Shown piece by piece: positions 20,977-21,010 of a stretch of 21,010 nucleotides of DNA (positions are counted from its first letter, which is position 1; each line of letters begins with the position of its first letter). The position numbers and the translations under genes are program-made. This DNA comes from CAZXBB01 sp964638815 (GTDB taxonomy: Bacteria > Planctomycetota > Phycisphaerae > Phycisphaerales > SM1A02), in contig CAZXBB010000133.1 of NCBI GenBank assembly GCA_964638815.1, positions 1-21,010 of the forward strand, read 5' to 3'. The notes under the pieces were generated by a model. It ran no database searches, was not told where the DNA came from, and saw only the letters and a program-made list of their open reading frames with translations.

Positions 20977-21010
20977 GTGTGCCCCGGTCCTGTGCTCGGA
21001 CAGGGCCGGG
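20977..21010 (-). repeat. Third copy of the palindromic element, cut by the window edge
   Basis: The arm GTGTGCCCCGGTCC and the loop TGTGCTCGGACA reappear 45 nt after copy B, preceded by the conserved flank GTGACACAGACGAA. The element continues beyond the window, so the full length cannot be judged. Confidence 0.75.

Overview
This window is chromosomal DNA from a very GC-rich, diderm, flagellated bacterium. A Planctomycetota (Phycisphaerae-like) genome fits best. The reasons are a sulfotransferase, large secreted helical-repeat proteins of unknown function, an orphan FlgM, dispersed palindromic repeats and many genes without a Shine-Dalgarno sequence. No rRNA or other phylogenetic marker is present, so this placement is an inference. 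No tRNA, rRNA, CRISPR array, insertion sequence or prophage was seen. Genes are densely packed, and many junctions overlap by ATGA or GTGA.

Layout. 46-1305 (-): a GH57 glycoside hydrolase. 1512-2384 and 4844-2430 (-): an AglD/LPG-synthase-type membrane protein downstream of an 804-aa secreted TPR-like protein. 5171-6244 (+): a secreted alpha-helical protein with its own sigma-70-like promoter. 6442-12267 (+): one tightly coupled chain, which is a peptide-type substrate-binding protein, a DppB-type permease, then modA, modB and modC. 12268-12697: a repeat-rich gap with a 110-bp palindromic element, a half copy, and two potential G-quadruplex blocks. 12698-13297 (+): a small membrane-anchored coiled-coil protein, followed by a hairpin whose U-tract lies on the minus strand. 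13571-17898 (+): deoC, a sulfotransferase, a full aldehyde dehydrogenase and a truncated pseudo-aldehyde dehydrogenase. The last two look like a split ALDH16. 17922-18878 (-): a lipoprotein with two similar, possibly SPOR-like, segments. It is divergent from flgM (19145-19447, +) across a striking dyad. 19635-20768 (+): an exported thioredoxin-fold redoxin. 20788 to the end: a second repeat cluster holding the 110-bp element in the opposite orientation.

How the genes work together. The deoC-ALDH-ALDH-like set suggests catabolism of deoxyribose 5-phosphate, with oxidation of the acetaldehyde produced. The mod genes import molybdate. The peptide permease pair lacks its second permease and ATPases, so it must borrow partners encoded elsewhere or share a regulon with mod.

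The most unusual signals are regulatory or structural. Six annotated genes, and one small ORF, have a TANNNT hexamer 6-9 nt before the start codon, which suggests leaderless transcription. A symmetric operator-like site lies between two outward TAAAGTT elements upstream of flgM and the lipoprotein. The 110-bp element occurs twice at about 104/110 identity (counted by eye). Short in-frame tandem repeats sit at the extreme 3' ends of three genes.
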